A stretch of DNA of 64,000 nt from Pseudomonas sp. QS1027 (GCF_002814235.1 NZ_PHSU01000015.1:62001-126000), one strand, 5' to 3'. Shown: positions 16,024 through 25,306, counted from the first letter of the stretch. The notes: generated by a model not told the origin, from the sequence alone. Program-made: numbers and translations.

Positions 16024-17469
16024 GTGGCAGATGCAAAACGTTTCGACAACTACATCGGTGGCCAATGGGTCGCCGGTGCCGAGTACTCGGCCAATATCAA
16101 CCCGTCGGACTTGTCCGATGTCATCGGTGAGTACGCCAAGGCTGACCTGGTCCAGGTGCAGTCGGCCATCGACGCCGCTCGTGAAGCGTTCCCGGCCTGG
16201 TCCACTTCCGGTATCCAGGCCCGCAGCGATGCGCTGGATAAAGTCGGTTCGGAAATTCTCGCCCGTCGCGAAGAGCTGGGTAACCTGCTGGCCCGGGAAG
16301 AGGGCAAGACCCTGCCCGAAGCCATCGGCGAAGTCAGCCGTGCCGGTAATATCTTCAAGTTCTTCGCCGGCGAATGCCTGCGTCTGTCCGGCGATTACCT
16401 GCCGTCGGTGCGTCCGGGCGTCAACGTCGAAGTGACCCGTGAAGCGCTGGGCGTGGTCGGCCTGATCACCCCGTGGAACTTCCCGATCGCGATTCCGGCC
16501 TGGAAGATCGCTCCGGCCCTGGCCTACGGCAACTGCGTAGTGCTCAAGCCGGCCGAGCTGGTCCCTGGTTGTGCCTGGGCCCTGGCGGAAATCATTTCCC
16601 GCGCCGGTTTCCCGGCCGGTGTGTTCAACCTGGTGATGGGCAGCGGCCGCCTGGTCGGCGACGCCATGGTCAACAGCCCGAAAGTCGACGGCATCAGCTT
16701 CACCGGTTCGGTCGGCGTCGGCCGGCAGATCGCGGTCAACTGCGTGTCGCGCCAGGCCAAGGTGCAGCTGGAGATGGGCGGGAAGAACCCGCAGGTCATC
16801 CTCGATGACGCCGACCTCAAGCAGGCCGTCGAGCTGGCGGTGCAGAGCGCGTTCTACTCCACCGGCCAACGTTGCACGGCGTCCAGCCGCTTGATCGTTA
16901 CCGCCGGGATTCACGACAAGTTCGTCGAAGCCATGGCCGAGCGCATGCGTTCGATCAAGGTCGGTCACGCCCTCAAGAGCGGTACCGACATTGGTCCTGT
17001 GGTGTCCCAGGCACAACTGGAGCAGGATCTGAGCTACATCAATATCGGCCAGTCCGAAGGTGCGCGCCTGGTCTCCGGCGGTGAGCTGGTGACTTGCGAT
17101 ACCGAAGGCTATTTCCTCGCGCCAACACTGTTTGCCGACAGCGAAGCCTCGATGCGCATCAGCCGCGAAGAGATCTTCGGCCCGGTGGCCAACATCGTCC
17201 GCGTGGCCGATTACGAAGCCGCGCTGGCCATGGCCAACGACACCGAGTTCGGCCTCTCCGCCGGTATCGCCACCACCTCGCTGAAGTACGCCAACCACTT
17301 CAAGCGCCACTCCCAGGCCGGGATGGTGATGGTCAACCTGCCGACCGCGGGCGTGGACTACCACGTGCCGTTCGGCGGGCGCAAAGGTTCGTCCTACGGT
17401 TCCCGTGAGCAAGGTCGCTACGCCCAGGAGTTCTACACCGTCGTCAAAACCAGCTACATCGGTTCGTAA
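16024..17469 (+). CDS. 2,5-dioxovalerate (alpha-ketoglutarate semialdehyde) dehydrogenase
   Basis: 481 residues, aldehyde dehydrogenase family. It oxidises the 2,5-dioxopentanoate made by KdgD to 2-oxoglutarate with NAD(P)+. Cofactor-binding segments are VVGLITPWNFPIAIPAWK and SFTGSVGVGRQ; the catalytic glutamate is in LEMGGKNPQV and the catalytic cysteine in TGQRCTASSRL (near residue 284). The start is a GTG at 16024 with a strong AGGAGG eight bases upstream. It follows kdgD after 57 bases that contain a terminator hairpin. Together with KdgD, the transporter and GarD it completes the route from galactarate to the TCA cycle. The specificity assignment rests on strong family resemblance plus this context. 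Confidence 0.92.
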   Translation: MADAKRFDNYIGGQWVAGAEYSANINPSDLSDVIGEYAKADLVQVQSAIDAAREAFPAWSTSGIQARSDALDKVGSEILARREELGNLLAREEGKTLPEAIGEVSRAGNIFKFFAGECLRLSGDYLPSVRPGVNVEVTREALGVVGLITPWNFPIAIPAWKIAPALAYGNCVVLKPAELVPGCAWALAEIISRAGFPAGVFNLVMGSGRLVGDAMVNSPKVDGISFTGSVGVGRQIAVNCVSRQAKVQLEMGGKNPQVILDDADLKQAVELAVQSAFYSTGQRCTASSRLIVTAGIHDKFVEAMAERMRSIKVGHALKSGTDIGPVVSQAQLEQDLSYINIGQSEGARLVSGGELVTCDTEGYFLAPTLFADSEASMRISREEIFGPVANIVRVADYEAALAMANDTEFGLSAGIATTSLKYANHFKRHSQAGMVMVNLPTAGVDYHVPFGGRKGSSYGSREQGRYAQEFYTVVKTSYIGS

Positions 17470-17540
17470 CCCGCTTTACCCGCACGGGGCTTTTGCCTGA
17501 GGCCTCGTGCGGTACATCACTGAATGTTTTACCCGCGTAA

Positions 17541-17548
17541 AAAAATAA
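17541..17548 (+). promoter_or_regulatory. CA-rich motif, candidate Hfq/Crc site before the sugar-acid transporter
   Basis: AAAAATAA fits AAnAANAA and lies just upstream of the GGGAG ribosome-binding site of the transporter gene. It is A-rich rather than clearly CA-rich, so this is a weaker candidate than those in the 39-41 kb region. Confidence 0.3.
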
Positions 17549-17567
17549 AGAGTGGGAGTACATCTAC

Positions 17568-18929
17568 ATGCAAGCGACCAAGCAGACGCACGTCCGCTAT
17601 TTGATTCTGCTCATGCTGTTCCTGGTGACCACGATCAATTATGCCGACCGTGCCACCATCGCCATTGCCGGCTCCAGCCTGCAAAAAAGCCTCGGCATCG
17701 ACGCCGTCACCCTCGGTTATATCTTCTCCGCCTTCGGCTGGGCCTATGTGCTCGGGCAGATTCCCGGCGGCTGGCTGCTCGACCGTTTCGGCTCGAAAAA
17801 AGTCTATGCACTGAGCATCTTCACCTGGTCGCTGTTCACTGCCATGCAAGGTTATGTCGGCGAGTTCGGCATCTCCACCGCCGTGGTTGCGCTGTTCATG
17901 CTGCGCTTCCTGGTGGGCCTGGCCGAAGCGCCATCCTTTCCCGGTAACGCCCGTATCGTCGCGGCCTGGTTCCCGACCGCCGAACGCGGCACCGCCTCGG
18001 CGATCTTCAACTCCGCGCAATACTTCGCCACCGTGCTGTTCGCACCGCTGATGGGCTGGATCGTGTTCACCTTCGGCTGGCAGCATGTGTTCCTGGTGAT
18101 GGGTTGCCTGGGCGTGGTGTTCTCGCTGATCTGGCTGAAAGTTATCCACAGCCCGCGCCAGCACCCGATGATCAACGACGCCGAGTTCAACCATATCGCC
18201 GAGAACGGCGGCATGGTCGATATGGACCAGGGCAAGGTCGCCGGTGGCGGTCCGAAGTGGGACTACGTGCGCCAACTGCTGACCAACCGCATGATGCTCG
18301 GTGTCTACCTGGGCCAGTACTGCATCAACGGCATCACCTATTTCTTCCTGACCTGGTTCCCGGTGTACCTGGTGCAGGAGCGCGGCATGACTATCCTCAA
18401 GGCTGGCTTCATCGCCTCCTTGCCGGCGATCTGCGGTTTTATCGGTGGCGTGCTGGGCGGGATCATTTCCGACTACCTGCTGCGCCGCGGCCACTCCCTG
18501 ACCTTCGCCCGCAAGGCGCCGATCATTGGCGGCCTGTTGCTTTCGACCACTATCGTCGCCTGCAACTACGTGGACATCGAATGGATGGTGGTGGGCTTCA
18601 TGGCCCTGGCCTTCTTCGGCAAGGGCGTGGGTGCACTGGGCTGGGCAGTGGTATCGGATACCTCGCCGAAGCAGATCGCCGGTTTGAGCGGTGGCCTGTT
18701 CAACATGTTCGGCAATATCGCCTCCATCACCACGCCGATCGTCATCGGCTACATCATCAGCGCCACCGGTTCGTTCAAGTGGGCCCTGGTGTTTGTCGGC
18801 GCCAATGCGCTGTTGGCGGTGATCAGCTATGTGGTGATCGTCGGTGAGATCAAGCGCGTCGAACTGCGCGATCCGCCGGCCGGTCCCAAGCTCAATAGCG
18901 AGCCCCGTCTGTCCCAAGCCCATTCCTGA
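17568..18929 (+). CDS. gudP: MFS glucarate/galactarate transporter (GudP/GarP-like)
   Basis: 453 residues, 12 predicted membrane segments, anion:cation symporter (ACS) subfamily of the major facilitator superfamily. N-terminal family signature TTINYADRATIAIAG, loop motif GGWLLDRFGSKKV between TM2 and TM3, and RFLVGLAEAPSFPGNARIVA. It is a proton-coupled importer in the inner membrane. It lies between the semialdehyde dehydrogenase and garD, only 11 bases before the latter, so uptake of galactarate/glucarate is the natural role. The start at 17568 has GGGAG nine bases upstream. Whether it prefers galactarate, glucarate or both cannot be seen. Confidence 0.88.
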   Translation: MQATKQTHVRYLILLMLFLVTTINYADRATIAIAGSSLQKSLGIDAVTLGYIFSAFGWAYVLGQIPGGWLLDRFGSKKVYALSIFTWSLFTAMQGYVGEFGISTAVVALFMLRFLVGLAEAPSFPGNARIVAAWFPTAERGTASAIFNSAQYFATVLFAPLMGWIVFTFGWQHVFLVMGCLGVVFSLIWLKVIHSPRQHPMINDAEFNHIAENGGMVDMDQGKVAGGGPKWDYVRQLLTNRMMLGVYLGQYCINGITYFFLTWFPVYLVQERGMTILKAGFIASLPAICGFIGGVLGGIISDYLLRRGHSLTFARKAPIIGGLLLSTTIVACNYVDIEWMVVGFMALAFFGKGVGALGWAVVSDTSPKQIAGLSGGLFNMFGNIASITTPIVIGYIISATGSFKWALVFVGANALLAVISYVVIVGEIKRVELRDPPAGPKLNSEPRLSQAHS

Positions 18930-18940
18930 GGAGCGGCGTC

Positions 18941-20494
18941 ATGCAGTTGATTGAACATTCCGACTCGCCGCGCTACATCCGCCTGCACGAGCGCGACAAT
19001 GTGGTGATCGTGGTCAATGACCAGGGTGTACCGGCCGGTACCGAGTTCCCGGACGGCCTGGTGACCCGCGAGCACATTCCCCAGAGCCACAAGGTGACGC
19101 TGGTGGATATCGCCGAGGGCGGCGAAGTGATCCGCTACGGCCAGGTCATCGGTTATGCGTTGCTGCCGATTCCCCAGGGCAGTTGGGTCAAGGAAGATCA
19201 ACTGCGCATGCCTACCGCGCCGCCGCTGGACAGCCTGCCGCTGTCCACCGATGTGCCGGCGGCCCAGGCGCCGCTTGAGGGCTTTACCTTCGAGGGCTAT
19301 CGCAATGCCGACGGCACCGTTGGCACGCGCAATATCCTCGGCATCACCACCACGGTGCAGTGCGTCACCGGTGTGCTGGACCATGCGGTCAAGCGCATCA
19401 AGGATGAGTTGCTGCCCAAGTACCCCCATGTCGATGATGTGGTCGCATTGACCCACAGCTATGGCTGTGGCGTGGCGATTACCGCCACCGACGCCTATAT
19501 CCCGATCCGTACCGTGCGCAACCTGGCGCGTAACCCGAACCTGGGGGGCGAAGCCTTGGTCATCAGCCTGGGCTGCGAGAAGTTGCAGGCCGGGCAGGTG
19601 ATGCACGAAGGCGACAGCTCGGTGGACCTGAGCGAGCCGTGGTTGTATCGGCTGCAGGATTCCAGTCACGGTTTTACCGAGATGATCGAGCAGATCATGG
19701 CGTTGGCGGAAACCCGTCTGAAGAAGCTCGATCTGCGGCGTCGGGAAACCGTGCCGGCGTCGGAGCTGATCCTCGGCATGCAGTGTGGCGGCAGCGATGC
19801 GTTTTCCGGGATTACCGCCAACCCGGCCTTGGGTTATGCCTCCGACCTGCTGTTGCGGGCCGGGGCGACGGTGATGTTTTCCGAAGTGACGGAAGTGCGC
19901 GATGCGATCTACCTGCTGACCTCGCGGGCGGAAAGCCTGCCGGTTGCCGAGGCGCTGGTGCGCGAGATGGACTGGTACGACCGCTACCTGGCCAAGGGCG
20001 AGGCTGATCGCAGCGCGAATACCACGCCGGGGAACAAGAAGGGCGGGTTGTCGAACATTGTCGAGAAGTCCCTGGGCTCCATCGTCAAGTCCGGCAGCAG
20101 CGCGATCAACGGCGTGCTCGGCCCGGGCGAGCGCTTTACGCGCAAGGGCCTGATCTTCTGCGCGACGCCGGCCAGTGATTTCGTCTGTGGCACCTTGCAA
20201 CTGGCGGCCGGGATGAACCTGCATGTGTTCACCACCGGGCGTGGAACGCCTTATGGCTTGGCGATGGCGCCGGTGGTCAAGGTTTCGACCCGTACCGAGC
20301 TGGCACAGCGCTGGCCGGACCTGATTGATATCGATGCCGGGCGGATTGCCACGGGGCGGGCTTCCATCGAGGACCTGGGCTGGGAGTTGTTCAACTACTA
20401 CCTGGATGTCGCCAGCGGCCGGAAAAAGACCTGGGCCGAGCAGCACAAGCTGCACAACGACATTACCTTGTTCAACCCGGCGCCGATTACCTGA
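18941..20494 (+). CDS. garD: Galactarate dehydratase
   Basis: 517 residues, close to the usual size. The N-terminal SAF-like domain (residues 1-100) is followed by the UxaA/GarD catalytic region with GYRNADGTVGTRN, LTHSYGCGVAI and ILGMQCGGSDAFSGI. It ends AEQHKLHNDITLFNPAPIT, typical of GarD. It dehydrates galactarate to 5-dehydro-4-deoxy-D-glucarate using Fe(II), the substrate of KdgD. It is last in the cluster, 11 bases after the transporter, with a GAGGAG ribosome-binding site. No glucarate dehydratase (gudD) is seen in the window, so the local set is complete for galactarate but not for glucarate. Confidence 0.93.
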   Translation: MQLIEHSDSPRYIRLHERDNVVIVVNDQGVPAGTEFPDGLVTREHIPQSHKVTLVDIAEGGEVIRYGQVIGYALLPIPQGSWVKEDQLRMPTAPPLDSLPLSTDVPAAQAPLEGFTFEGYRNADGTVGTRNILGITTTVQCVTGVLDHAVKRIKDELLPKYPHVDDVVALTHSYGCGVAITATDAYIPIRTVRNLARNPNLGGEALVISLGCEKLQAGQVMHEGDSSVDLSEPWLYRLQDSSHGFTEMIEQIMALAETRLKKLDLRRRETVPASELILGMQCGGSDAFSGITANPALGYASDLLLRAGATVMFSEVTEVRDAIYLLTSRAESLPVAEALVREMDWYDRYLAKGEADRSANTTPGNKKGGLSNIVEKSLGSIVKSGSSAINGVLGPGERFTRKGLIFCATPASDFVCGTLQLAAGMNLHVFTTGRGTPYGLAMAPVVKVSTRTELAQRWPDLIDIDAGRIATGRASIEDLGWELFNYYLDVASGRKKTWAEQHKLHNDITLFNPAPIT

Positions 20495-20556
20495 GGCTCT
20501 TGTTCCGCCCGGTGTCGGAGCCATTGCTTGTGAGGGGGCTTGAGGGCCTCTTCGCT

Positions 20557-20634
20557 GGCAAGCCAGGCTCCTACAGGTTTTGTGTCATGCGCAAAATCTG
20601 CGCCTGACGCTGTACTGTAGGAGCCTGGCTTGCC
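20557..20634. repeat. REP-like inverted pair (ggctcctacag type)
   Basis: 20-base arms at 20557-20576 (ggcaagccaggctcctacag) and 20615-20634 (its exact reverse complement), separated by 38 bases, lie between the convergent garD and glutaminase genes. They can form a strong hairpin and may insulate the two transcripts. Confidence 0.8.
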
Positions 20635-20663
20635 GACGATGAACGATAACGCGGTCTTTCTGC

Positions 20664-21572
20664 CTAGAACACCGACCAACCAATCCGCTCGCTCAGCAAT
20701 TCCAGCGCCGCCATGCCCACCAGCGAGTTGCCGGCGACATTCAGCTCCGGTGCCCAGACGCACACGGTAAAGCGCCCCGGCACCACCGCGACAATCCCGC
20801 CACCGACACCGCTCTTGCCCGGCAAGCCGACCCGATAGGCAAAATTCCCGGCCTCGTCATACAGCCCGCTGGTGGCCATGATCGAGTTGACCTGCTGGGT
20901 CTGGCGCCGGGTCAGGATCTGTTCGCCGCTGTGCTTGCAGAACCCGTCATTGGCCAGGAAGCAGAATGCCCGCGCCAGGTCGATGCAGTTCATGCGCAGG
21001 GCGCAGTGGCTGAAATAGCTGCGCAGCACGGCTTCCACATCGTTGTGAAAGTTGCCGAACGACTGCATCAGATAAGCCATGGCCGCGTTGCGCGCCCGGT
21101 GCTGGTATTCCGACTCGGCCACCTTGCCGTCCACCATGACCTGCATATTGCCCGACAGGCGCCGGGCGAAATCGCGCATCGACAGCGCCGGGGCGGCGAA
21201 GCGCGATTGATTGATATCGCAGATCACCAGGGCGCCGGCGTTGATAAACGGGTTACGTGGACGACCGCGTTCGAACTCCAGCTGCACCAGCGAGTTGAAC
21301 GGCTGCCCGGAGGGTTCATGGCCCAGCCGCTCCCAGATCGCCTCGCCGGAGTGGTTGATCGCCTGCACCAGGCTGAAGACCTTGGAAATACTCTGGATCG
21401 AGAACGGTGTGTGCGCGTCGCCGGCACAGAACATTTCGCCGTCATTGCCATACACGGCAATACCCAGTTGATTGGCCGGCACATCCGCCAGCGCCGGAAT
21501 GTAATTGGCCACCTTGCCCTGACCGATCAATGGCCGGACTTCATCGAGGATCTCGTTCAACAGCGCTTGCAT
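20664..21572 (-). CDS. glsA: Glutaminase
   Basis: 302 residues starting MQALLNEILDEVRPLIGQGK, the usual Pseudomonas length and N-terminus; a GTG six codons upstream (21590) is an alternative start. It belongs to the serine-dependent beta-lactamase-like fold family and hydrolyses glutamine to glutamate and ammonia in the cytoplasm. The catalytic SxxK is in SIQSISKVFSLVQA. Other conserved blocks are RPRNPFINAGALV, ESEYQHRARNAAMAY and GLPGKSGVGGGIVA. It is convergent with garD and divergent from the PA4642-like gene. No sequence feature is missing. Confidence 0.94.
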   Translation of the reverse strand: MQALLNEILDEVRPLIGQGKVANYIPALADVPANQLGIAVYGNDGEMFCAGDAHTPFSIQSISKVFSLVQAINHSGEAIWERLGHEPSGQPFNSLVQLEFERGRPRNPFINAGALVICDINQSRFAAPALSMRDFARRLSGNMQVMVDGKVAESEYQHRARNAAMAYLMQSFGNFHNDVEAVLRSYFSHCALRMNCIDLARAFCFLANDGFCKHSGEQILTRRQTQQVNSIMATSGLYDEAGNFAYRVGLPGKSGVGGGIVAVVPGRFTVCVWAPELNVAGNSLVGMAALELLSERIGWSVF

Positions 21573-21775
21573 GCTCGGGCTCGCAGTCACTTCCCGCCGG
21601 GTTGCGGGGCTACATGCTGCTAGACGCCGCGTGCAGGCTTCGGAGCACAGTTTTTACGCTCGGGGTTGAGCTGTGGATACGCGTGTGGACCGGATCAGTT
21701 AGTACTCGTTGAGACCGGAGCAGAGGCGGGGGTAAACTGCCTGCCCCGTGTAATGTCTGTTGGCTGGAGCCGGTA

Positions 21776-22063
21776 ATGCGCAAAGATAAGAAACAGGTGA
21801 TTGGTGACGAGATCGGCGATGCGCAGATCAAGTTGTTTCTCGATTTCGAGCCGGTCGACGCCACTTCGCCGTCCCTGCACAAACTGATCAAGGCCTACCG
21901 TGGCCTGCGTATCGACGATTTCGAGCGCTTCCTGGGGTTCTTCAAGGAAGCCGGTTACGACCTCGACGGCAAAGACGAGCACGGCCAGGACTTCGTGAGC
22001 CTGATCCGCGATCAACGTAATGCCGGCGACTATATCGAGTTGATCGACAACGCTCGCGGGTAA
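21776..22063 (+). CDS. PA4642-family small protein, function unknown
   Basis: 95 residues, charged and mostly helical, starting MRKDKKQVIGDEIGDAQIKL with TGGAG six bases before the ATG. No signal peptide, membrane segment or metal motif. It faces the mqo gene convergently, with a bidirectional terminator between. From memory the same pair (PA4642 near PA4640 mqoB) occurs in P. aeruginosa, which supports it as a real conserved gene. No biochemical role is known to me. Confidence 0.8.
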   Translation: MRKDKKQVIGDEIGDAQIKLFLDFEPVDATSPSLHKLIKAYRGLRIDDFERFLGFFKEAGYDLDGKDEHGQDFVSLIRDQRNAGDYIELIDNARG

Positions 22064-22084
22064 GACTCAAGACCGCGTCGCCTG

Positions 22085-22174
22085 CATCGCGAGCAAGCTT
22101 GCTCCTGCAATACTTCGGCGAACCGATATTTCGCGTACGGCACCGTTCCTGTAGGAGCAAGCTTGCTCGCGATG
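22085..22174. repeat. REP-like inverted pair (gagcaagcttgctc type)
   Basis: Inverted arms catcgcgagcaagcttgctc (from 22085) and gagcaagcttgctcgcgatg (to 22174) each hold the palindrome GAGCAAGCTTGCTC, separated by about 40 bases. This is the REP class often found 3' of Pseudomonas genes. Confidence 0.85.
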
Positions 22175-22207
22175 AACGATAACGCGGATTTTCGTCAAAC
22201 CCCGATC

Positions 22208-22249
22208 AAAAAAACGCCCCGCTCTTCAACCGAAGAGCGGGGCGTTTTT
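22208..22249. terminator. Bidirectional rho-independent terminator
   Basis: A 15-bp stem AACGCCCCGCTCTTC / GAAGAGCGGGGCGTT with an AACC loop is flanked by A6 on the left and T5 on the right. It can end both the PA4642-like transcript and the convergent mqo transcript. Confidence 0.93.
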
Positions 22250-22262
22250 GTCAGCGATCACC

Positions 22263-23771
22263 TCAAGCGTAGCTTTCGGTCTCGCTGCTCGGCTCAACCA
22301 GTTCCAGGCGAACGTTGTTCTGCGCATTGATCTGGCGATACAACGCGGCATCTGTCTCCAGGACCTTTTCCCGTGCCGGGAAGATCTCGTGGAGCTTGGC
22401 CGCCCACTCACCCTTGGCCTTGTCCGCGAAGCAGCGCTCGATCAGTTCCAGCATGATCGACACGGTCACCGAGGCACCCGGCGATGCGCCGAGCAGGGCG
22501 GCCAGCGAGCCGTCCTTGGCCGCGACCAGTTCGGTACCGAATTGCAGGACGCCACCTTTCTTCGCGTCTTTCTTGATGATCTGCACCCGCTGGCCGGCCG
22601 TCTCCAGGCGCCAGTCCTCGGCTTTCACCTCCGGGTAGAAGCGGCGCAGGGATTCCAGGCGCTGCTCCATGGACTGCATCACTTCGCTGATCAGGTACTT
22701 GGTCAGGTCCATGTTGTCGCGGGCCACGGCCAGCATCGGGCCGATATTGCCAGCACGCACCGACAGCGGCAGGTCCATCAGCGAACCGTGCTTGAGGAAC
22801 TTGGTGGTGAAACCGGCATAAGGCCCGAACAGCAGGGACTTCTTGCCGTCGACCACACGGGTGTCCAGGTGCGGCACGGACATCGGCGGCGAACCCACGG
22901 CGGCCTGGCTGTAGACCTTGGCCTGGTGGTGCTTGACCACGTCCGGGTTGTCGCAACGCAGCCACTGGCCGCTCACCGGGAAACCGCCGAAGCCCTTGCT
23001 CTCCTCGATGCCCGAAGCCTGCAGCAACGGCAACGCCGCGCCACCAGCACCGAGGAAGACGAACTTGGCATCGACTTCACGGCTGTTGCCGCTGTTCACG
23101 TCCTTGATGCTCACGGTCCAGCCGGCGCCGTTGCGCTTGAGGCCGGTGACGCGCTTGCAGTACTTGACCTGGGCATCGGGTGTGCTGGTCAGGTGCTTGA
23201 GCAACTGATTGGTCAACGCGCCGAAGTTGACGTCGGTGCCTTTCATCACGCGGGTCGCGGCAATCGCCTCGTCGGCCGCGCGGCCCGGCATCATCAGCGG
23301 CATCCACTCGGCCATCTTCGCGCGGTCTTCGGTGTATTCCATCTCGGCGAAGGCATGGTGCGGATGCATGGCTTCAAAGCGCTTCTTGAGGAAGTCGACG
23401 CCTTTTTCGCCCTGGACGAAACTCAGGTGCGGTACCGGGCTGATGAAGGATTTGCACGAGCCGAAGGTGCCTTTCTGGGTCAGATAGGCCCAGAACTGCT
23501 TCGACACCTCGAACTGGGTGTTGATGTGCACGGCTTTCTTGATGTCGATGGAGCCGTCAGCCGCCTGCGGCGTGTAATTCAGCTCGCACAGCCCGGCATG
23601 GCCGGTACCGGCGTTGTTCCACGGGTTGGAACTCTCCGCGGCACCGGAATCCATCAGCTCGACGACTTCCAGCTTGATCGCGGGGTCGAGCTCCTTGAGC
23701 AGCACCGCAAGGGTGGCACTCATGATGCCGGCCCCAACCAGGACCACATCAACTGCTTCGTTATGCGCCAT
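22263..23771 (-). CDS. mqo: Malate:quinone oxidoreductase
   Basis: 502 residues. FAD-dependent, peripheral inner-membrane enzyme oxidising malate to oxaloacetate and passing electrons to quinone, the main malate oxidation route in Pseudomonas. The N-terminal dinucleotide-binding motif is VVLVGAGIMSATLAVLL, followed by SSNPWNNAGTGHAGLCELNY and the C-terminal block LLGASPGASVTVSIMLELIE. The remembered neighbours PA4639 and PA4642 suggest the mqoB paralogue. It has a long upstream region of about 900 bases without a clear gene. The C-terminus (EPSSETESYA) is ordinary. Confidence 0.95.
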   Translation of the reverse strand: MAHNEAVDVVLVGAGIMSATLAVLLKELDPAIKLEVVELMDSGAAESSNPWNNAGTGHAGLCELNYTPQAADGSIDIKKAVHINTQFEVSKQFWAYLTQKGTFGSCKSFISPVPHLSFVQGEKGVDFLKKRFEAMHPHHAFAEMEYTEDRAKMAEWMPLMMPGRAADEAIAATRVMKGTDVNFGALTNQLLKHLTSTPDAQVKYCKRVTGLKRNGAGWTVSIKDVNSGNSREVDAKFVFLGAGGAALPLLQASGIEESKGFGGFPVSGQWLRCDNPDVVKHHQAKVYSQAAVGSPPMSVPHLDTRVVDGKKSLLFGPYAGFTTKFLKHGSLMDLPLSVRAGNIGPMLAVARDNMDLTKYLISEVMQSMEQRLESLRRFYPEVKAEDWRLETAGQRVQIIKKDAKKGGVLQFGTELVAAKDGSLAALLGASPGASVTVSIMLELIERCFADKAKGEWAAKLHEIFPAREKVLETDAALYRQINAQNNVRLELVEPSSETESYA

Positions 23772-24700
23772 TAACGCGTCTCCAAAATCTGCAGCACCAC
23801 ATTGACGGCATGGCTGCCGGGCATGGGCGGGGCACGTTTGACGTTAGCCCAGCAATGACCCGACCAGGAAGGCCATGTCCGATTCTTCGCAATTTCTTGC
23901 AACTTCAGCGGACGCTGCCGGTGGGCCCAAGGTGCGTATGAACGCATGTGCGGGCAACACGGGCAATTCGACTTATGGTCAAGAGCGTCCGATTCGTGCA
24001 ACCAAATCCGTAAGCGAACAGGCGTCAAGCACCTGTCGGGGTGTATCGGGTCCTGTGTGATGAGGCCGTTGGGGACGCTGATGGTGCCTGTTCAGACGCG
24101 AAACTATTCATTTGTTCGCCACACTCTCGTGAAGTTGTGAAAACCCGTTTTTTCACGCTCTTTTGAAGACGTGAACCTCAAAAAAGGGCTGCCGCGGTCT
24201 GTCACCGGGCCCGCGGTGCGAATACCGGCCGGGAAGGGCAGGCGGCACGGGCCAACAACTCAGTGAGCGAGCACAAGGGCAGCTCTGGCAGATTCGCTGA
24301 AAACGGTGGTTTGCGCAGGTAACAGCAAGCTCGCCGGCTTCACTCGATCTGTGTGGGCGGCTCTCTGTGGGCAGTACGAAGGTGCCGATGCAAGCGCATT
24401 GGCGGTGCTGCGAGGCCCGATCAGGAGACGTCCTTATAATCGGGGGGAGATTGTAACTAAGAAACGGGGAGAAATGGTCGTGTTTAATGACTTTTATTCG
24501 GCATCTGGTCAGATGCCGGGCAGTGGCGTCGATCGGAGGCCGTGCGCAGGGTTGCAGAACCCTGTGACAGGTTTGTGACGGGAACGCCGGCCGCCCCGGT
24601 TTGTCAGACTTTTCAGCAAGCCGTGGTGGCGCTGGTGAGCGACGCCCGGGCCCCGCTATACTCAGCGCCTGAATGATGCCTGGTCCTTGGAGAGATGAGC
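23772..24700. other. About 930-base intergenic region with no clear gene
   Basis: It lies between the divergent mqo and YajG genes and is unusually long for this window. Visible elements are GCAATTTCTTGC (inverted repeat near 23890), a TTCACG/CGTGAA hairpin near 24153, a TATAAT hexamer at 24435-24440, a perfect hairpin CGGCATCTG-GT-CAGATGCCG near 24500 and a 34-codon ORF at 24474. None gives a known RNA family by eye. A small RNA or leader-peptide element is possible. Confidence 0.5.
24474..24578 (+). CDS. Possible 34-residue small ORF
   Basis: ATG at 24474 with GGGGAG just upstream, 34 bases downstream of a TATAAT hexamer; encodes MVVFNDFYSASGQMPGSGVD and 14 further residues. The DNA also forms the hairpin CGGCATCTG/CAGATGCCG. 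It could equally be part of a non-coding RNA. No family recognised. Confidence 0.2.
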   Translation: MVVFNDFYSASGQMPGSGVDRRPCAGLQNPVTGL

Positions 24701-25285
24701 ATGTTGCAACGCCTGTTGTTCGGTTTGATCACTGTAACCAGTTTGACACTTGTCGGCTGTGCCAACAGCCCGCAACAACTCAGCCCGCAGCCCACGCTCA
24801 CCACTCAGTTGGCGCCGGTCGGTCATGGTCAGCCGGTGGTGGTGCGGGTGGTGGACGGTCGTCGTTCGCCGGTATTGGGCACGCGGGGCGGCCTGTATCC
24901 TGAAACCAGCGCCATTACCGTGCAAGGCGCCGACCTGATCCCGAAACTGCAGGCCCAGGCCGACGCGGCCGTACGCCTGTTGGGCTTTACCCCTTCGCCG
25001 AATGCGATGAATGCGCCGACCCTGACCGTGACCTTGTCCGACCTGACCTATCAGTCGCCGAAAGAAGGGGTCTATGTGACCGAGGCGACCATCGGGGCCA
25101 ACTTTCGCTCTGATGTGAGCAACGCCAACCGTCGTTACAGCGGTAGCTACGGGGCGTCGTTGAACCAGCGTTTCGGCATGGCGCCGAACGAAGAGGCGAA
25201 CACCAAGTTGATCAGCGACGTGTTGAGCGATGCGCTGACCCGGGTGTTCAAGGACCCGAAAATCGGCCAGGTGCTGAGCGAATAA
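24701..25285 (+). CDS. YajG-family outer-membrane lipoprotein
   Basis: 194 residues. Lipoprotein signal with lipobox LVGC (mature CANSPQQLSPQP), then a single YajG domain with RVVDGRRSPVLGTRGGLYPE, TLTVTLSDLTYQSP and RRYSGSYGASLNQRF. The ATG at 24701 is preferred to the one at 24695 because GGAG is 8 rather than 2 bases upstream. The family is anchored to the outer membrane and has no known reaction. It lies upstream of, and opposed to, the 68-residue gene. Confidence 0.88.
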   Translation: MLQRLLFGLITVTSLTLVGCANSPQQLSPQPTLTTQLAPVGHGQPVVVRVVDGRRSPVLGTRGGLYPETSAITVQGADLIPKLQAQADAAVRLLGFTPSPNAMNAPTLTVTLSDLTYQSPKEGVYVTEATIGANFRSDVSNANRRYSGSYGASLNQRFGMAPNEEANTKLISDVLSDALTRVFKDPKIGQVLSE

Positions 25286-25306
25286 TCTGAGTGGTGTGGA
25301 GCCGGC

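Noticed and set aside
15025..17412. A 795-codon minus-strand open frame opposite kdgD and the dehydrogenase
   Set aside because: The plus strand carries full catalytic motifs; the antisense frame has no recognisable domain or start signal.
24306..24578. A 90-codon plus-strand frame between mqo and yajG
   Set aside because: No ribosome-binding site and no homology-like pattern; only the final 34 codons have a plausible start.
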